From NCBI GenBank assembly GCA_041576815.1, contig JBFGKE010000014.1, forward strand, positions 1-64,000: DNA of 64,000 nt, in the 5' to 3' direction. Of this stretch, positions 42,846 through 51,044 are shown in pieces. The stretch's first letter is position 1. Each line of letters starts with the position of its first letter. The stretch comes from SG8-38 sp041576815 (lineage in GTDB: Bacteria; Myxococcota_A; Polyangia; Polyangiales; Houyiibacteriaceae). The notes beneath the pieces were generated by a model, which saw only the letters and a list, made by a program, of their open reading frames with translations, was not told the origin of the DNA and searched no databases. Position numbers and translations under genes: made by a program.

Positions 42846-43484
42846 ATGGCCTGGACTCGTGACCAAATGGCAGCCCGCGCAGCGAAAGAGCTTCGAGACG
42901 GTTTCTACGTGAATCTCGGCATCGGCATTCCGACGCTCGTCTCCAATCACATCCCGGACGGCGTCAGCGTTCAGCTTCAGAGTGAAAACGGGATGCTCGG
43001 CATGGGGCCCTTTCCGTACGAGGGCGAAGAGGACGCCGACCTGATCAATGCGGGAAAGCAAACGGTGACCGAGCTTCCGAGCACCAGCTTCTTTTCGAGC
43101 GCGGAGTCCTTCGCGATGATTCGCGGCGGCCACATCGACCTCTCGATCCTCGGCGCGATGCAGGTTGCCGAGAACGGCGACCTCGCCAACTGGATGATCC
43201 CGGGCAAGATGGTCAAGGGGATGGGGGGCGCCATGGACCTCGTCGCAGGCGTCAAGCGCGTCGTCGTCGTCATGGAGCACACCGCCAAAGGCAAGCCGAA
43301 GCTCTTGAAGGAGTGCACGCTGCCCCTGACCGGCACGGAGGTGGTCGATTTGCTGATCACCGATCTCGGGGTCTTCGAGATCGACGAAAAGGGCCTGCGT
43401 CTGATCGAGATCGCGGACGGCGTCACGAAACAGGAAATCGCGGAGAACACCGAAGCGGCGTACACCGTAGCGCCCGGGCTCTGA
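42846..43484 (+). CDS. scoB: 3-oxoacid CoA-transferase subunit B
   Basis: The product is 212 aa. The active-site Glu lies in 'VQLQSENGMLGMGPFP' (SENG), with 'FYVNLGIGIPTLVSNHIPDG' just before it and 'MVKGMGGAMDLVAGVKRV' after. It is the catalytic partner of subunit A, forming the glutamyl-CoA intermediate. AGGAGA precedes the start. Length is normal. It converges with a TRAP binding-protein gene only 6 bases away. Confidence 0.95.
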   Translation: MAWTRDQMAARAAKELRDGFYVNLGIGIPTLVSNHIPDGVSVQLQSENGMLGMGPFPYEGEEDADLINAGKQTVTELPSTSFFSSAESFAMIRGGHIDLSILGAMQVAENGDLANWMIPGKMVKGMGGAMDLVAGVKRVVVVMEHTAKGKPKLLKECTLPLTGTEVVDLLITDLGVFEIDEKGLRLIEIADGVTKQEIAENTEAAYTVAPGL

Positions 43485-43490
43485 CGATTT

Positions 43491-44498
43491 TCAGAACGTG
43501 GCTCGAATCGCCTTGAGAAGAGCCATGCCTTCGGCGCCCATCTTTTTCGCTACGCGGTCCGGAACGTTCTTTTGTTTGGCTTTGAATGCCGCGAGCTCTT
43601 CGGGAGTTGGCTCGTAGATGTCGTAGCCGTATCGCGCGAGGTTCTTCAGCAGGACTGGCTCGATCTTGCGGACCTGGTCGCGCCCCCAAACCGTCAGCCC
43701 GTGATCGAGACTGGTGATGATCTGCTGAAAGTCATCGGGCAGGGTCTCGAACCACTTCTTCGAGTAGACGAGAAGCGCGGGCTGGTAGCAGTGGCGGCTC
43801 AGAAAGATGTGCCGCTCCCCTTCTTTGAGCCCCTGATACCAGCTTCCGGCCATGGCAAAGAGGGGGGTGTTGTCGAACCCGTCGACGACACCGGTCTGCA
43901 CGCTCATGAGCGTGTTCCCGACATCGATGGGAACGGCGGTCGCACCGAACGCCTCGTAGGTTACGACGTGCACCATCGATTCTTGCGACCGAAAGCGAAC
44001 CCCCTTCATGTCGTCCGGCGTGCGGATCTTGTGTTTGCTGAAATACGACCGATAGCCGTTCTCCGCCCAAATCCCAAATACGAGGCCGCGTTTCGAGAGG
44101 ACCTTCTTGATTTGCTCTTTGACCTTCGGATTGTCGGGCGCCGTGTCGGCTTTCTCGGGGCTCTCAAACACGTACGGGGACTCGATGACGTTGACCTCTC
44201 GGACGATGGAGCTCATCCCGCCAACCGACCCGGCGAACGCCTGCATGCTTCCCATCTGCGTGCGGCGAGCGAGCGACCGCTCGTTTCCACGACCGAGTCG
44301 AAGCTTTACCTTCAAGCGACCATTGGTTTTCTCCTGCACCTCGGCTTTGAAGCGTTGGAGCTGCTCGGCCCACGGGCTGCCACTTGGCGCCACGGTCCCG
44401 ACCTCCATCAAAAACTCGGGTTCCTCGGCGATAGCCGGCCCCCCGATCGCAAGCGAAAGCGCGGCGAGCGCGCCAACGGCGAAAGCTGATTTCGACAT
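43491..44498 (-). CDS. TRAP transporter substrate-binding protein DctP, orphan
   Basis: The product is 335 aa with a signal peptide (cleavage after PAIA, residue ~24). The DctP fold is visible in 'VGTVAPSGSPWAEQLQRF', 'GLVFGIWAENGYRSYFS', 'TPDDMKGVRFRSQES' (the conserved Arg contacting carboxylates) and 'DGFDNTPLFAMAGSWY'. It should bind an organic acid in the periplasm and hand it to DctQ/DctM membrane subunits. No DctQ or DctM gene is adjacent. The start was placed at MSKSAF, as upstream codons lack signal-peptide character. Confidence 0.88.
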   Translation of the reverse strand: MSKSAFAVGALAALSLAIGGPAIAEEPEFLMEVGTVAPSGSPWAEQLQRFKAEVQEKTNGRLKVKLRLGRGNERSLARRTQMGSMQAFAGSVGGMSSIVREVNVIESPYVFESPEKADTAPDNPKVKEQIKKVLSKRGLVFGIWAENGYRSYFSKHKIRTPDDMKGVRFRSQESMVHVVTYEAFGATAVPIDVGNTLMSVQTGVVDGFDNTPLFAMAGSWYQGLKEGERHIFLSRHCYQPALLVYSKKWFETLPDDFQQIITSLDHGLTVWGRDQVRKIEPVLLKNLARYGYDIYEPTPEELAAFKAKQKNVPDRVAKKMGAEGMALLKAIRATF

Positions 44499-44613
44499 AG
44501 ACGACCCTTCTAGCGACTTGCGCCGAGAAAATAAAGGTCGATTTCGCAACGCCCGGCGTCCGTTTGACCCGGAATGCTCCCCGCGCATCTTTTATTCGAA
44601 AGGAGGCTGAGAA

Positions 44614-45021
44614 ATGACCGGCTCAGCTCAGGGAGGGTGTGTCTGCGGCGCCGTCGCGTTCGAAATCGAAGGCCCCTTTCGAGGGTTTCAGTACTGTCAT
44701 TGCAGCCGCTGCCGCAAAAAGAGCGGCTCTTTCGCCGCGGCCAACATCTTCGTCCCAAGAGATCAGCTGCGCTGGAAGCGCGGCGAGGACAAAGTTCGAC
44801 GATTCGAGCTGCCCGACACGAAGTACTGGAGCACCTGCTTCTGCTCCAATTGTGGCTCCGCGATGCCGTGGCTATCAAAGACCGGCAAAGCCTTCATCGT
44901 GCCGGCAGGCGCGCTCGAAGACGACCCGGGGATTCGGCCTCTCTACAACGTCTATTACGGCTCACGCGCACCCTGGTACGTACATCCCTCCGAGATCGAA
45001 ACGCACGAGACGCTGCCCTAG
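44614..45021 (+). CDS. GFA-family zinc protein (glutathione-dependent formaldehyde-activating-like)
   Basis: The product is 135 aa. Zinc-type Cys pairs are in 'GGCVCGAVAFE', 'YCHCSRCRKKSG' and 'CFCSNCGSAMP', which together define the GFA/CENP-V domain. The founding GFA enzyme was proposed to help glutathione react with formaldehyde; many members have other, unknown roles. A strong AAGGAGG site precedes the start. It is divergent from the TRAP binding protein. A class III alcohol dehydrogenase lies about 5 kb away, so a shared thiol-aldehyde theme is possible. Confidence 0.88.
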   Translation: MTGSAQGGCVCGAVAFEIEGPFRGFQYCHCSRCRKKSGSFAAANIFVPRDQLRWKRGEDKVRRFELPDTKYWSTCFCSNCGSAMPWLSKTGKAFIVPAGALEDDPGIRPLYNVYYGSRAPWYVHPSEIETHETLP

Positions 45022-45056
45022 TCTCGAGGTCCGCGCTGAGCTGCACTCAAGTCCGC

Positions 45057-46481
45057 TCAGTCTGCGAGCGTCGGCCAAGCGCGCGCCTGCTCGAGCTCGA
45101 GCGCAAGCTCCAACAGTGTGCGCTCACCCCCGAGAGCGGCCGCAAGCTGCACGCCGAGGGGGAGCCCGTCCCGGCTTTGGCCGAGTGGAAGCGAAACCGC
45201 TGGCCCCCCGGCGACGTTCTGCATCGGGGTAAAGGGAATGAACCACTTCAAGCGCTCTAGGGCGGTATCGAAGTCGACGTCCGGGCCGATGTAACCGTGC
45301 TCGGGCGGAGGCATGCCGACGGTCGGGTTCATGAGCACGTCATAGCGGTCGAATCCGCGCGCGTACCGTCGTGCAAATCCACGCAGACGAAGAACCGCGC
45401 CGGGCGCCCGATGCGCACGGCCCGTGAAATAGCGCGCCAACCCCTCGGTGAACGGCTCGATTCTCGACCGGTCGAATTCGGGATGGATGAGCTTGGTTCC
45501 AAATCGCGTGATAGCGAACGCCATGCTCGCCCAAAACAAGAAGAAATCTTCATGGAAGCTGTCTTCGAAGGGCGGCGTCACGTGCTCGACCGTGTGCCCG
45601 AGGCTTTCGAGAAGCCTCGCCGCCTCGTTGCAGGCAGCGGTGCAATCCGGATGAGACGGTGTCTGATCGTCGAGCTCCGTGAAGAACCCGACGTGAAGGC
45701 GACGGCCGGGGTGTGTGACCAAACCGATTTCGGGTAGCCGTGGGTTCCGATGGCGACGTTCGGCAGCATGATAGAAGGCCGCGGTGTCTCGAACCGAACG
45801 GCTCACCATGCCCTGATGAAGAATGTTGATCGGGAGTAGGTGCGAGCCCTCCACCTCGGCAAGCCGCCCGCGGGATGGCTTCAAGCCGACGAGACCGCAG
45901 CACGATGCGGGAATGCGAATCGATCCTCCGCCGTCGTTCGCGTGGGCCAGAGGCACCACCCCTGCGGCCACCAACGCGGCGGCACCCCCCGACGAGCCGC
46001 CAGGGGAAACACCGAGCCGCCAGGGGTTGTGGGTGGGGCCGTACACGAGCGCTTCGGTCGTGCCCGTGAGGCCGAGCTCCGGCGTCGTGGTTTTGCCGAG
46101 GTTGATCAGACCGAGCGACAGGAACTGCTTCACGAAAGGCGTGCTCTCCCTCGAAGGCGTGGTTGGCAGCCCGCGCGAGCCGAAGCGCATGGGCGATCCC
46201 TCGACGGCATCGGTGTCTTTGATGAACGTCGGCACACCCGCGAAAGGCCCTGCGCACGGCGTCTCGGCCGCTGTGCGCGCCGCCTCGAACAGCGGCGCCG
46301 CAATCGCGTTGAGCAACGGATCGACCCGCTCCGCCCGCGCGATTGCGGCTTCGACCGCTTCTCGGGAGCTAATCTCGCCGTCCCTGATGCGACGCGCGAT
46401 CTCGACGGCGTCGGCTTTTCCGAGCACGTCGCCGCAGAACGAGGTCACCTGGCGGGTCTGGGGTACACCATCAACTCGCAC
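45057..46481 (-). CDS. Amidase-signature enzyme
   Basis: The product is 474 aa. The Ser-cis-Ser-Lys triad can be placed: Lys in 'VPTFIKDTDAV', the cis-Ser in 'GVSPGGSSGGAAAL' and the nucleophile Ser in 'DGGGSIRIPASCCG'. It hydrolyses amide bonds in a small molecule in the cytoplasm; the family is too broad to name the substrate. GatA of Asp/Glu-tRNA amidotransferase is a relative, but no gatB or gatC is nearby. It ends close to the GFA gene, convergent, and is divergent from the CDF transporter. Confidence 0.9.
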   Translation of the reverse strand: MRVDGVPQTRQVTSFCGDVLGKADAVEIARRIRDGEISSREAVEAAIARAERVDPLLNAIAAPLFEAARTAAETPCAGPFAGVPTFIKDTDAVEGSPMRFGSRGLPTTPSRESTPFVKQFLSLGLINLGKTTTPELGLTGTTEALVYGPTHNPWRLGVSPGGSSGGAAALVAAGVVPLAHANDGGGSIRIPASCCGLVGLKPSRGRLAEVEGSHLLPINILHQGMVSRSVRDTAAFYHAAERRHRNPRLPEIGLVTHPGRRLHVGFFTELDDQTPSHPDCTAACNEAARLLESLGHTVEHVTPPFEDSFHEDFFLFWASMAFAITRFGTKLIHPEFDRSRIEPFTEGLARYFTGRAHRAPGAVLRLRGFARRYARGFDRYDVLMNPTVGMPPPEHGYIGPDVDFDTALERLKWFIPFTPMQNVAGGPAVSLPLGQSRDGLPLGVQLAAALGGERTLLELALELEQARAWPTLAD

Positions 46482-46510
46482 CGGAGGGCAATATCACATA
46501 GCCTCGCGCC

Positions 46511-47458
46511 ATGGCATCCGGCTCCACCAAGGCGATTCTTGCGGCATTGTTCGCGAATCTCGGAATCGCAATCGCGAAATTCGTCGGCTATTTCGTCACT
46601 GGCGCTTCGTCCATGCTGGCCGAGGCGATCCACTCCGTCGCCGACACCTCGAACCAGGCCCTCCTGCTCTGGGGCGGCAGTCAAGCCAAGAAGCACGCGA
46701 CCGCGGAGCATCCGTTTGGCTACGGCCGCGAGCGATATTTCTGGTCGTTCATCGTCGCGCTGGTGCTTTTCTCGCTCGGCGGTTTGTTTGCGATCTACGA
46801 GGGCTCGCACAAGCTCGGCGAGACGAGTCACGAGCTCACCAACGTCGGCTGGGCCATCGGGATTCTCGTCCTCGGCATTTTTCTAGAGGGCTACTCTTTC
46901 CGAACGGCAGTCGTCGAGTCGCGCCGGATCAAAGGCAGCGCCTCTTGGTGGCAGTTCATTCGGCACTCGCGGTCGCCCGAGCTTCCCGTGGTACTGCTCG
47001 AGGACTTCGGTGCGCTCACCGGATTGGCGCTGGCTCTAGCCGGGGTGAGCTTGTCGGCGGCAACGGGCAATTCGCGATGGGACGCGTACGCCACGATCTC
47101 GATTGGCGTCTTGCTGGTCTTGATCGCAGCGGTTCTCGTCTATGAGATGAAGAGCCTTCTCATCGGCGAATCCGCAAGCAGACCCGTCCGTGGCAAGATC
47201 GTCACGGCCATCGAGGGAAGTGAAGGCGTGGACGCGCTCCTCGACTTGCGAACGCAGCACATCGGGCCTGACCAGCTCCTCGTGGCCGCCGAGCTCAAGA
47301 TGGACCCGGGCCTCGACACGGCTGGCGTCGCTTCGGCGATCGACGCTGCGGAGGCGCGCATCCGCCAGGCTGTGCGGATCGCGACGATGATCTACCTCGA
47401 GCCCGATCTTCCCAAGCTCGATCCGAAAAGCGCCGAAGCGCATACTACCAATCGATGA
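46511..47458 (+). CDS. Cation diffusion facilitator transporter (ZnT9-like)
   Basis: The product is 315 aa with six hydrophobic segments. 'AEAIHSVADTSNQALLLWG' is the CDF metal-site region in TM2; the usual DxxxH start is replaced by Glu (EAIHSVAD), as in the ZnT9-like branch. 'RYFWSFIVALVLFSLGGLFA' begins TM3. The C-terminal domain (about 205-300) has the ferredoxin-like fold 'LRTQHIGPDQLLVAAEL'. Normally these proteins export Zn2+, Mn2+ or Co2+ by proton antiport; the changed site makes the metal uncertain. Confidence 0.9.
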   Translation: MASGSTKAILAALFANLGIAIAKFVGYFVTGASSMLAEAIHSVADTSNQALLLWGGSQAKKHATAEHPFGYGRERYFWSFIVALVLFSLGGLFAIYEGSHKLGETSHELTNVGWAIGILVLGIFLEGYSFRTAVVESRRIKGSASWWQFIRHSRSPELPVVLLEDFGALTGLALALAGVSLSAATGNSRWDAYATISIGVLLVLIAAVLVYEMKSLLIGESASRPVRGKIVTAIEGSEGVDALLDLRTQHIGPDQLLVAAELKMDPGLDTAGVASAIDAAEARIRQAVRIATMIYLEPDLPKLDPKSAEAHTTNR

Positions 47459-48476
47459 TGGCCGCGCCCCAGGTGAAACCCGAGCCGAATGCGACGGTCG
47501 CGATCTTCATCCCGCGCTCCAGCCTGCCCTCGCCCTGCGCCTCGGCAAGCATGATCGGAATCGTTGCGGCGGTCGTGTTCCCGTAGCGCTCGATGTTGTG
47601 ATAGAGCTTGTCTTCCGCGAGCCCGAGCTGTTTGGCGACGTACTGGTTGATTCTCAGGTTGGCCTGATGAAAGAAGTAGAGATCGACGTCGTCGAGCGTG
47701 AGGCTCTGCTTTTGAAACTCTTTCATGAGAGCGCCGATCATTCGCTCGACGGCGTTCTTGAAAACCAGTCGACCCTCCATGTGCGCGAACATGAGGTCTG
47801 GCTGAACCTGCCCGACGCCCTCGTCGTTCTGCGGGATGAAGGGACGCTTTCGGATGTCCCAGACCTTTTGGGAGAGCGCATCGGCGTGCCGGCCGTCGGC
47901 GCCGAGGTGCCAGCTGCGAACGCCGCGGTCCTCGTCTGTCGCGCTGACGACGACTGCGCCGGCTCCATCGCCGAAGAGTGAAGCCACGTTCCGGCCGCGT
48001 GTAGTGAGATCCAACGCCGCGGAGTGCACTTCCGCACCCACGACCACGACGTTGTCGACAGCGCCCGCCTGGACCATCGACGCGGCCGTCGCCAACCCGT
48101 ACAGAAACCCAGAGCACTGATTTCGAACGTCGAGGCAGCCCACGAAGTGGCCGACGTCCGCGTCGGTCAGCCCGAGCTTGGTTTGAAGGTACACCCCGGA
48201 GCCGGGGAAGCAGTGCTCGGGAGACAGGGTTGCAAAGACGATCAGTCCAATGTCGGTCTTCGAAAGCCCCGCACGCTCCAAGGCCATCTCGACGGCCGGT
48301 ACGGCGAGGTCCGCGGTCCCCACGCCTTCCTCGGCAAAGCGTCGCGCTTCGATGCCGGTGCGCTGCTCGATCCACTCGTGCGTCGTGTCGATGCCGTATC
48401 GAGTTGCGAGCTCGGTATTGGTGACGACGTTGTCGGGAACGTGGAAGCCGGTTCCAGAAATGTACGCGTTCGGCAC
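47445..48476 (-). CDS. FabH-like 3-oxoacyl-ACP synthase III family protein
   Basis: The product is 343 aa. The Cys-His-Asn triad is in place: Cys in 'LDVRNQCSGFLYGLA', His in 'YFFHQANLRINQYVA' and Asn in 'ERYGNTTAATIPIML'. It starts 'AYISGTGFHVPDNVVTNTEL', and 'FGSGFTWGAAIIDW' closes the fold, as in FabH. FabH starts fatty-acid synthesis from acetyl-CoA and malonyl-ACP, but close relatives (OleA, PQS or polyketide starters) share the motifs. No fab or ole operon is next to it, so its exact substrate is open. It overlaps the CDF gene by 14 bases, convergent. Confidence 0.9.
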   Translation of the reverse strand: MPNAYISGTGFHVPDNVVTNTELATRYGIDTTHEWIEQRTGIEARRFAEEGVGTADLAVPAVEMALERAGLSKTDIGLIVFATLSPEHCFPGSGVYLQTKLGLTDADVGHFVGCLDVRNQCSGFLYGLATAASMVQAGAVDNVVVVGAEVHSAALDLTTRGRNVASLFGDGAGAVVVSATDEDRGVRSWHLGADGRHADALSQKVWDIRKRPFIPQNDEGVGQVQPDLMFAHMEGRLVFKNAVERMIGALMKEFQKQSLTLDDVDLYFFHQANLRINQYVAKQLGLAEDKLYHNIERYGNTTAATIPIMLAEAQGEGRLERGMKIATVAFGSGFTWGAAIIDW

Positions 48477-48604
48477 TTTACCCTCCAGGGCCCCTACTCG
48501 TGCGAGTATGACACCAAACCCCGAGGCTCGTAGTTAAATCTATAGTCGACTGCGAACGGCGCTTCTGACACGATGCGGCCGTCCGAGGGAGAGGGCGTTG
48601 GACG

Positions 48605-49183
48605 GTGAAGCTGAAGTACATCCCCAACATGATCTGCGTAGCGCGCATCATTCTCGTGGGGCCAATCGTGTGGAGCCTTTTGCAGGGGCGCTACGGCCTC
48701 GCGCTCGGCATGATTCTCGTCGCCGGTCTTTCCGACGCCCTAGACGGTTATCTTGCGAGGCGCTTCGACTGGCGAACTCGTCTCGGGGGCTTGCTCGACC
48801 CCGCGGCAGACAAGCTTCTGATGTTCGCGTCGTTCGTGACCCTGACCTGGATCGGGCTGGTGCCGCCGTGGTTCACGGCGATCGTCGTCGGGCGTGACGT
48901 GGTGATCATCGGGGGGACGACGTTCTACCAGCTCTTCGTCGCGCCGCTGCACGGTGAGCCCACGGGGGCAAGCAAGCTCAACACCGTGCTTCAAATTCTC
49001 TTCATCCTCCTGACGATCAGCCACGCATGGCTCGCCCAACCGCCGCAAATCGTGCTGCACGCCCTCGCCGCCGCCATCCTCGTCACCATCGCAGTCAGCA
49101 CCGCCCAATACGTCACCACAGGCATCCGCCGCACCCGCCAAAGAGAAAAAACGGGTCAGGCACCTTTTCGGAGGGGTCAATGA
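48605..49183 (+). CDS. CDP-alcohol phosphatidyltransferase family protein
   Basis: The product is 192 aa from a GTG start. It has the CDP-OH-P motif DG-x2-AR-x8-G-x3-D-x3-D in 'LSDALDGYLARRFDW' and 'RLGGLLDPAADKLLM'. Several hydrophobic helices surround it. It makes a phospholipid by displacing CMP from CDP-diacylglycerol with an alcohol phosphate. The short length and 'PNMICVARIILVGPIVW' start resemble PgsA or bacterial cardiolipin-synthase-type proteins. The last ~10 residues are encoded inside the repeat at 49157, so the tail may not be ancestral. Confidence 0.9.
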   Translation: MKLKYIPNMICVARIILVGPIVWSLLQGRYGLALGMILVAGLSDALDGYLARRFDWRTRLGGLLDPAADKLLMFASFVTLTWIGLVPPWFTAIVVGRDVVIIGGTTFYQLFVAPLHGEPTGASKLNTVLQILFILLTISHAWLAQPPQIVLHALAAAILVTIAVSTAQYVTTGIRRTRQREKTGQAPFRRGQ

Positions 49184-49216
49184 AAAAGGAGTCTGGCACC
49201 TTTTTGGAAGGGCTAA
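49157..49216. repeat. Two imperfect ~24-base direct repeats (GGCACCTTTT family)
   Basis: TCAGGCACCTTTTCGGAGGG and TCTGGCACCTTTTTGGAAGGG are spaced 36 bases apart and match at most positions. The first copy forms the last codons of the CDP-alcohol transferase and its stop lies just after. The family, with its GGCACC core beside T-runs, resembles short dispersed elements in other high-GC genomes. It differs from the GGGGACAGTCCCC palindromes in this window. Confidence 0.65.
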
Positions 49217-49224
49217 GTGCGGCG

Positions 49225-49914
49225 TCACGTCGGCGGCGTCGGGAGCTTGCTGTTTGGAGTCTTGCCTTCCATGCGGTGTGCCACGAAATCCGCGAGCGAC
49301 TGGTGTTGTAGATACGGGTTTTCTTTGAGCTCTTCGTCGAGCGTCGACACGGTGACGGGGCCGTAGTTGTGGCCCGGATACATGCGGGTCTCCCTCGGTA
49401 AGGCTTCGGTGAGGCTCTTGAGGGTTTGATACATGACCCCGGGGTCGCCGCCGACGAAATCGCAGCGTCCGCAGCCCTGAATGAACAAGGTGTCGCCGGT
49501 CACGATCGCGTCGCGAATCCGATAAGTGGTCGAGCCCGGCGTGTGCCCGGGCGTATGTACCATCGTCAGGTCGAGGTCTTCACCGATGCGCACGACATCG
49601 CCAGGGCTACTTCGACGAAGGTTCTCGCATTGGAAGCCGGAGAAGTCGATCTCCTCCCCGAGCATGTGAACCGGTACGTCGCGCTTTTCGAGAATCGCAT
49701 CGACACGATTGACGTGATCGAAGTGGCTGTGTGTGCAGAGGATGTCGGTGATTTCGACGTCGAGGCGCTCGGCCTCCGCAAGGATGAAATCGGCGTCCCA
49801 GGCGGGGTCGACGACCGCGCACCGGCGGGTGGCCCGATCGCCGATGAAATAAATGAAATTTTCCCAGGGCCCCAGCTCGAACTGATGGACGAAGATGCCC
49901 GACTCGCCCGCCAT
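49225..49914 (-). CDS. Metallo-beta-lactamase-fold hydrolase (glyoxalase II / ETHE1-like)
   Basis: The product is 229 aa. The HxHxDH metal motif is in 'LCTHSHFDHVNRV', a second His in 'MVHTPGHTPGSTTY', the bridging Asp in 'IVTGDTLFIQGCGRCDFVGG' and the last His in 'MYPGHNYGPV'. It most resembles thiol-ester hydrolases and persulfide dioxygenases that act on glutathione adducts. Its start lies 2 bases from the end of the class III alcohol dehydrogenase gene on the same strand. In that context it could hydrolyse S-formylglutathione or a related thioester. Confidence 0.92.
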   Translation of the reverse strand: MAGESGIFVHQFELGPWENFIYFIGDRATRRCAVVDPAWDADFILAEAERLDVEITDILCTHSHFDHVNRVDAILEKRDVPVHMLGEEIDFSGFQCENLRRSSPGDVVRIGEDLDLTMVHTPGHTPGSTTYRIRDAIVTGDTLFIQGCGRCDFVGGDPGVMYQTLKSLTEALPRETRMYPGHNYGPVTVSTLDEELKENPYLQHQSLADFVAHRMEGKTPNSKLPTPPT

Positions 49915-49915
49915 G

Positions 49916-51025
49916 TCAGAGCTCCACCACGCTTCGAATCGACTTCCCCTCGTGCATGAGCGCGAAGGCGTCGTTGATCTTCTCGAGCGGCATCTTGTGG
50001 GTGATCAAATCGTCGATGTTGATCTTCCCTTCCATATACCAGTCCACGATTTTGGGAACGTCGGTGCGTCCCCGAGCGCCCCCAAAGGCCGTCCCGCGCC
50101 AAACGCGGCCCGTCACCAGTTGGAAGGGCCGCGTGGCGATTTCTTCTCCGGAGCCCGCGACGCCGATGATCACGCTTTCGCCCCAACCCTTGTGACAGCA
50201 CTCGAGCGCCTGCCGCATCACCTCGACGTTACCGATGCATTCGAAGCTGTAGTCCGCGCCGCCGTCGGTGAGATCGACCAGATACGCGACCAAATCTTCT
50301 TCGACCTCTTTGGGATTCACGAAGTGGGTCATGCCGAACTTCTCGGCGAGGTCGCGGCGCGCCGGATTGATGTCGACGCCGATGATCTTGTCCGCCCCGA
50401 CCATGCGCGCCCCCTGCACGACGTTGAGCCCAATTCCTCCCAACCCAAACACGACGACGTTGGCGCCCGCTTCGACTTTAGCCGTGTTGATGACGGCGCC
50501 GATCCCCGTGGTGACGCCGCAGCCGATGTAGCAAACCTTGTCGAACGGCGCATCGCTACGGATCTTGGCGACGGCGATCTCCGGCACGACGGTATGTTCT
50601 GCAAACGTCGACGTGCCCATGTAGTGAAAGATGGTGTCATTGCCGAGGGAGAAACGACTGGTCTCATCCGGCATCAGGCCCCGCCCCTGCGTGGCACGCA
50701 CGGCCTGACACAAATTGGTCTTACCCGATGTACAGTATTCGCAGTTCCGGCACTCGGGGACATAGAGAGGAATGACGTGGTCGCCCGGCTTCACGGAGGT
50801 CACGCCCGCCCCGATCTCGACGACCACGCCAGCGCCTTCGTGGCCGAGCACGGACGGAAAAATGCCCTCTGGGTCGGCCCCGGAGAGCGTGTATGCATCG
50901 GTGTGGCAGACGCCGGTCGCTTTGATCTCGATCAGCACCTCACCGGCCCGCGGGCCTTCGAGCTGAACTTTTTCGATCGAGAGCGGCTTGCCCGCTTCGT
51001 GTGCAACTGCGGCGCGCACTTCCAT
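49916..51025 (-). CDS. frmA: S-(hydroxymethyl)glutathione dehydrogenase / class III alcohol dehydrogenase
   Basis: The product is 369 aa, the exact length expected of FrmA/AdhC. Catalytic zinc ligands are in 'ATGVCHTDAYTLSGADPEG' and 'LGHEGAGVVVEIG'; the structural zinc has four Cys in 'CRNCEYCTSGKTNLC'. The NAD site 'GLGGIGLNVVQGARM' and 'WRGTAFGGARGRTDVPK' are also typical. It oxidises the formaldehyde-glutathione adduct to S-formylglutathione with NAD+. It is first of a two-gene operon with the MBL hydrolase, which could finish the pathway. It would need glutathione or an equivalent thiol. Confidence 0.95.
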   Translation of the reverse strand: MEVRAAVAHEAGKPLSIEKVQLEGPRAGEVLIEIKATGVCHTDAYTLSGADPEGIFPSVLGHEGAGVVVEIGAGVTSVKPGDHVIPLYVPECRNCEYCTSGKTNLCQAVRATQGRGLMPDETSRFSLGNDTIFHYMGTSTFAEHTVVPEIAVAKIRSDAPFDKVCYIGCGVTTGIGAVINTAKVEAGANVVVFGLGGIGLNVVQGARMVGADKIIGVDINPARRDLAEKFGMTHFVNPKEVEEDLVAYLVDLTDGGADYSFECIGNVEVMRQALECCHKGWGESVIIGVAGSGEEIATRPFQLVTGRVWRGTAFGGARGRTDVPKIVDWYMEGKINIDDLITHKMPLEKINDAFALMHEGKSIRSVVEL

Positions 51026-51044
51026 GACGTGCTCCTCCCTTCGC

